Origin: Thermoleophilia bacterium
GTDB lineage: Bacteria > Actinomycetota > Thermoleophilia > Gaiellales > SKUG01
Length of the DNA stretch: 7,031 nucleotides
Direction of reading: 5' to 3'
Assembly (NCBI GenBank): GCA_020438525.1
Contig: JAGQUL010000049.1
Coordinates: forward strand, 1 to 7,031
The notes below the pieces were generated by a model, which was not told the origin of the DNA, searched no databases, and saw nothing but the letters and a program-made list of their open reading frames with translations. Made by a program: the position numbers and the translations under genes. Below, piece after piece: positions 6,821 to 7,031 of the stretch (position 1 is the first letter of the stretch; the number at the start of each line of letters is the position of its first letter).

Positions 6821-6931
6821 CGAGAAACTCCGGTGGCCCGCTTCGAACTCGTCCCTCGAAGCGGGCCACGAGTTTCTTCCGCGTCGGTGCTTCGCCGCCC
6901 GCTCCGGGACGTGTGTACGTAATCCGCTCAT
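6506..6931 (-). CDS. Doubtful small ORF with a CxxC zinc-binding-like motif
   Basis: The 141-residue frame contains RCEVCGTWHLGRR (52-64), with C53, C56, H60 and perhaps C69 able to form a small zinc site, like short actinobacterial proteins with a CxxCGxWHL motif. Over residues about 20-70 third-position G/C is clearly biased (about three quarters in my hand count) but lower than in the neighbouring genes. After residue 75 the composition looks random (Arg/Pro/Met-rich). The ATG at 6931 lies inside the 34-bp repeat and has no Shine-Dalgarno; the frame also stays open through the second repeat to an ATG at 7024. It may be a decayed or recently altered gene, or a chance ORF. Confidence 0.25.
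   Translation of the reverse strand: MSGLRTHVPERAAKHRRGRNSWPASRDEFEAGHRSFSVAAGGTVGTRLPAARCEVCGTWHLGRRGRDECPRRDEPDVPDAVWEAPRCLPVPLLCDDARIPGSVQLPRLGTWNEMPAQSRKMPRMNRCGTGISRSIEHRGRP
6710..6855 (+). repeat. Four dispersed copies of ctcgtccc
   Basis: ctcgtccc occurs at 6710-6717, 6728-6735, 6792-6799 and 6848-6855. Three copies share one minus-strand frame and read RDE in the doubtful ORF. The last copy fills the loop of the long hairpin at 6823-6877. Confidence 0.6.
6823..6877. repeat. Long hairpin: 14-bp perfect inner stem plus 8-bp outer stem
   Basis: gtggcccgcttcga (6833-6846) pairs perfectly with tcgaagcgggccac (6856-6869) around a 9-nt loop. agaaactc (6823-6830) then pairs with gagtttct (6870-6877), with cg (6831-6832) bulged on one side. 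The total of 22 base pairs is far above chance. There is no proper U-tract; on the plus strand only tttcttcc follows, partly within the stem. A terminator, a structured RNA or a palindromic mobile element are all possible. Confidence 0.8.
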
Positions 6932-6938
6932 GGCGCGG
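6905..6938 (+). repeat. 34-bp direct repeat, copy 1
   Basis: This copy matches 6998-7031 at 33 of 34 positions (g6913 versus a7006). It contains gtacgtaatccgctcatggc. Read on the minus strand it includes the ATG at 6931 and codes for AMSGLRT. Confidence 0.9.
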
Positions 6939-6943
6939 GTTCG

Positions 6944-7011
6944 GTACATACGTCTCGCGGGTCGCGTCTCGCGGGTCGCGTCTTGCGGGTCGGGCGTCGG
7001 GACGTATGTAC
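6944..7011. repeat. 11-bp inverted repeat enclosing the tandem array
   Basis: gtacatacgtc (6944-6954) is the exact reverse complement of gacgtatgtac (7001-7011), which is part of the second 34-bp copy. The first copy contains the same motif with one change (gacgtgtgtac, 6908-6918). The arms enclose most of the 14-bp tandem units. Confidence 0.75.
6953..6994 (+). repeat. Three tandem 14-bp units
   Basis: tctcgcgggtcgcg is present at 6953-6966 and 6967-6980, and as tcttgcgggtcggg (two changes) at 6981-6994. The units are contiguous, without spacers, so this is a minisatellite-like array and not CRISPR. Confidence 0.85.
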
Positions 7012-7031
7012 GTAATCCGCTCATGGCGCGG
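6998..7031 (+). repeat. 34-bp direct repeat, copy 2, reaching the window edge
   Basis: This is the second copy, starting 93 bp after the first. It ends exactly at the last base of the window, so the repeat may be longer and further copies may follow. The 93-bp period is a multiple of three, so the minus-strand frame is kept through both copies. Confidence 0.9.

Noticed and set aside
6953..6994. CRISPR array
   Set aside because: The units are 14 bp, contiguous and without spacers, and no cas gene is present.

Overview
The window is high-GC bacterial DNA. Every gene I can support lies on the minus strand, so transcription runs from right to left. Codon use is strongly G/C-ending. The response regulator and the TM-plus-DUF5666-like protein resemble those of actinobacteria, possibly a flagellated Thermoleophilia-type lineage (Solirubrobacterales or Patulibacter-like). 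That assignment is an inference from style, not from a marker gene; another high-GC phylum such as Myxococcota cannot be excluded.

Layout, right to left. Positions 6319-7031 hold no confident gene. This stretch is unusually rich in repeats: a 34-bp direct repeat at 93-bp spacing, three 14-bp tandem units, an 11-bp inverted repeat, a long near-perfect hairpin, four copies of an 8-mer, and one doubtful small ORF with a zinc-binding-like CxxC motif. Next comes a 418-aa ArsB/NhaD/SLC13-type ion transporter (5062-6318), then a 710-aa FlhA homologue of the FHIPEP family (2755-4887). After a 176-bp gap with a candidate OmpR-type operator comes a tightly coupled three-gene unit: a membrane protein with a Gly/Met/His-rich linker and a DUF5666-like domain (1823-2578), an OmpR-family response regulator (1086-1793) and a sensor histidine kinase (1-1089). 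The kinase runs off the left edge before its ATP-binding G boxes.

How they work together. The three left-hand genes form a signalling operon: kinase and regulator overlap by ATGA, and the membrane protein's stop overlaps a GTG in frame with the regulator. The membrane protein is plausibly an accessory sensor or a target of the system. The FlhA homologue belongs to the flagellar/type III export gate, yet no other flagellar or secretion gene is visible on either side. Its neighbour is a transporter with no known link to flagella. FlhA also shows a sharp internal change in codon choice covering most of its cytoplasmic domain, which suggests a recombinant allele.

Nothing here amounts to a complete unknown system. 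The points most worth following are the isolated, codon-mosaic flhA, the repeat cluster at the right edge, and the Met/His/Gly-rich partner of the two-component system.
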